A DNA stretch of 31,074 nucleotides, from NCBI GenBank assembly GCA_910585855.1, contig CAJUGZ010000009.1, positions 1 through 31,074 on the forward strand, given 5' to 3'. Below, in pieces: positions 30,746-31,074 of this stretch (positions are counted from its first letter, which is position 1; each line of letters opens with the position of its first letter). The notes under the pieces are model-generated. The model saw only the letters and a list, made by a program, of their open reading frames with translations. It ran no database searches and was not told the origin of the DNA. The translations under genes and the position numbers were made by a program. The DNA comes from an uncultured Lachnospiraceae bacterium (GTDB taxonomy: Bacteria > Bacillota_A > Clostridia > Lachnospirales > Lachnospiraceae).

Positions 30746-31074
30746 TCATGCGGATTGTATGGCAAGCGAAAAATATTCTTTAAAAAATTGTTCTAATTTA
30801 TCAAAAGGAATGATATCTTTTTCGCCGCCATCATACAAATCAGTATGAACTGCATCTGGAATAATCAACAATTCTTTATTATCTATATACGGATTATCTT
30901 TCACCATAGCAGCATATGCATCACGACTGAAATAACAGGAATGTGCTTTTTCTCCATGCATTATCAAAACTGCACTGCGAATTTCATTGATATACTGAAG
31001 GATTGGTTGATTGATAAAGGACATACACCCTATCGTATTCCATCCCCCATTAGAATTTAAAGAACGCTTATGAT
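30746..31074 (-). CDS. Alpha/beta hydrolase, C-terminal part (cut by window edge)
   Basis: The frame is open from the window edge (first full codon at 31072) to the stop at 30746, about 108 codons. The residues AVLIMHGEKAHS (strand with the acid-loop region), SRDAYAAM, KELLIIPDAVHTDLYD (catalytic His in AVHTDLYD) and a final helix FFKEYFSLAI fit the C-terminal half of an alpha/beta hydrolase, such as dienelactone hydrolase-like or acyl-esterase types. The nucleophile elbow would be outside the window. The ATG at 31024 is internal, not the start. Substrate is unknown. Confidence 0.8.
   Translation of the reverse strand, partial: HKRSLNSNGGWNTIGCMSFINQPILQYINEIRSAVLIMHGEKAHSCYFSRDAYAAMVKDNPYIDNKELLIIPDAVHTDLYDGGEKDIIPFDKLEQFFKEYFSLAIQSA

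Noticed and set aside
27509..31074. A prophage or integrative element carried by the tyrosine recombinase
   Set aside because: No phage, conjugation, excisionase or tRNA attachment sequence is visible; the neighbours are ordinary accessory enzymes and a regulator.

Overview
The window looks like a chromosomal segment of a low-GC Clostridia, most like Lachnospiraceae. This rests on gene order (radC-mreBCD-mrdA-minCDE-rodA-mgsA, and an HlyD-like gene-yggS-sepF-ylmH), on a MreB that opens GIDLGTRSIKIY, and on AT-rich intergenic DNA with AGGAGG-type ribosome sites. The assignment is inference; there is no rRNA or other taxonomic marker.

Layout. 1-213: the 3' part of a repeated fold-back element, then the mutL promoter. 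214-4867: mutL, a short broken reading frame, miaA, a PLP-dependent methionine gamma-lyase-family gene and a DUF4321 membrane protein. 4924-15471: a long cell-shape and division cluster (radC, mreB, mreC, mreD, an unusually large PBP2, minC, minD, minE, rodA), then mgsA and a lipoprotein D,D-carboxypeptidase. 15472-16665: an accessory island with two full copies of the fold-back element in opposite orientation and a small zinc-ribbon gene with its own promoter. 16666-17377: a small P-loop protein and a DUF378 protein, convergent on a shared terminator. 17630-21105: HlyD-like protein, yggS, sepF, ylmH. 21281-24557: aroB, lspA, rluD and a cytidylate-kinase-like gene. 24754-27363: an IclR regulator with kduI and kduD, a small unsaturated-uronate catabolic locus. 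27509-31074: accessory genes, mostly on the minus strand: a XerS-like tyrosine recombinase, a GNAT acetyltransferase, a frameshifted HxlR regulator, a PPOX-fold flavoprotein, a tiny plus-strand peptide unit, and the C-terminal part of an alpha/beta hydrolase cut by the window edge.

How the genes work together. MreBCD, RodA and PBP2 form the elongasome; MinCDE and SepF place and build the septum; the carboxypeptidase trims peptidoglycan. KduI and KduD act in sequence on 4-deoxy-5-ketouronate from pectin or glycosaminoglycan breakdown, with the adjacent IclR protein as probable repressor.

The most novel signal is a dispersed element of about 343 bp, present as a partial copy (1-106), two complete copies (15504-15845 minus, 342 bp; 16227-16570 plus, 344 bp) and a minimal hairpin derivative (21111-21159). 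Its ends are conserved (CCAA..AACAGC at 5', ATCTkGCGTCC at 3'), its core is about 92% identical, and its two arms pair with each other in each copy although the outer arm sequences differ between copies. That is what a structured RNA or a foldback mobile element would show.
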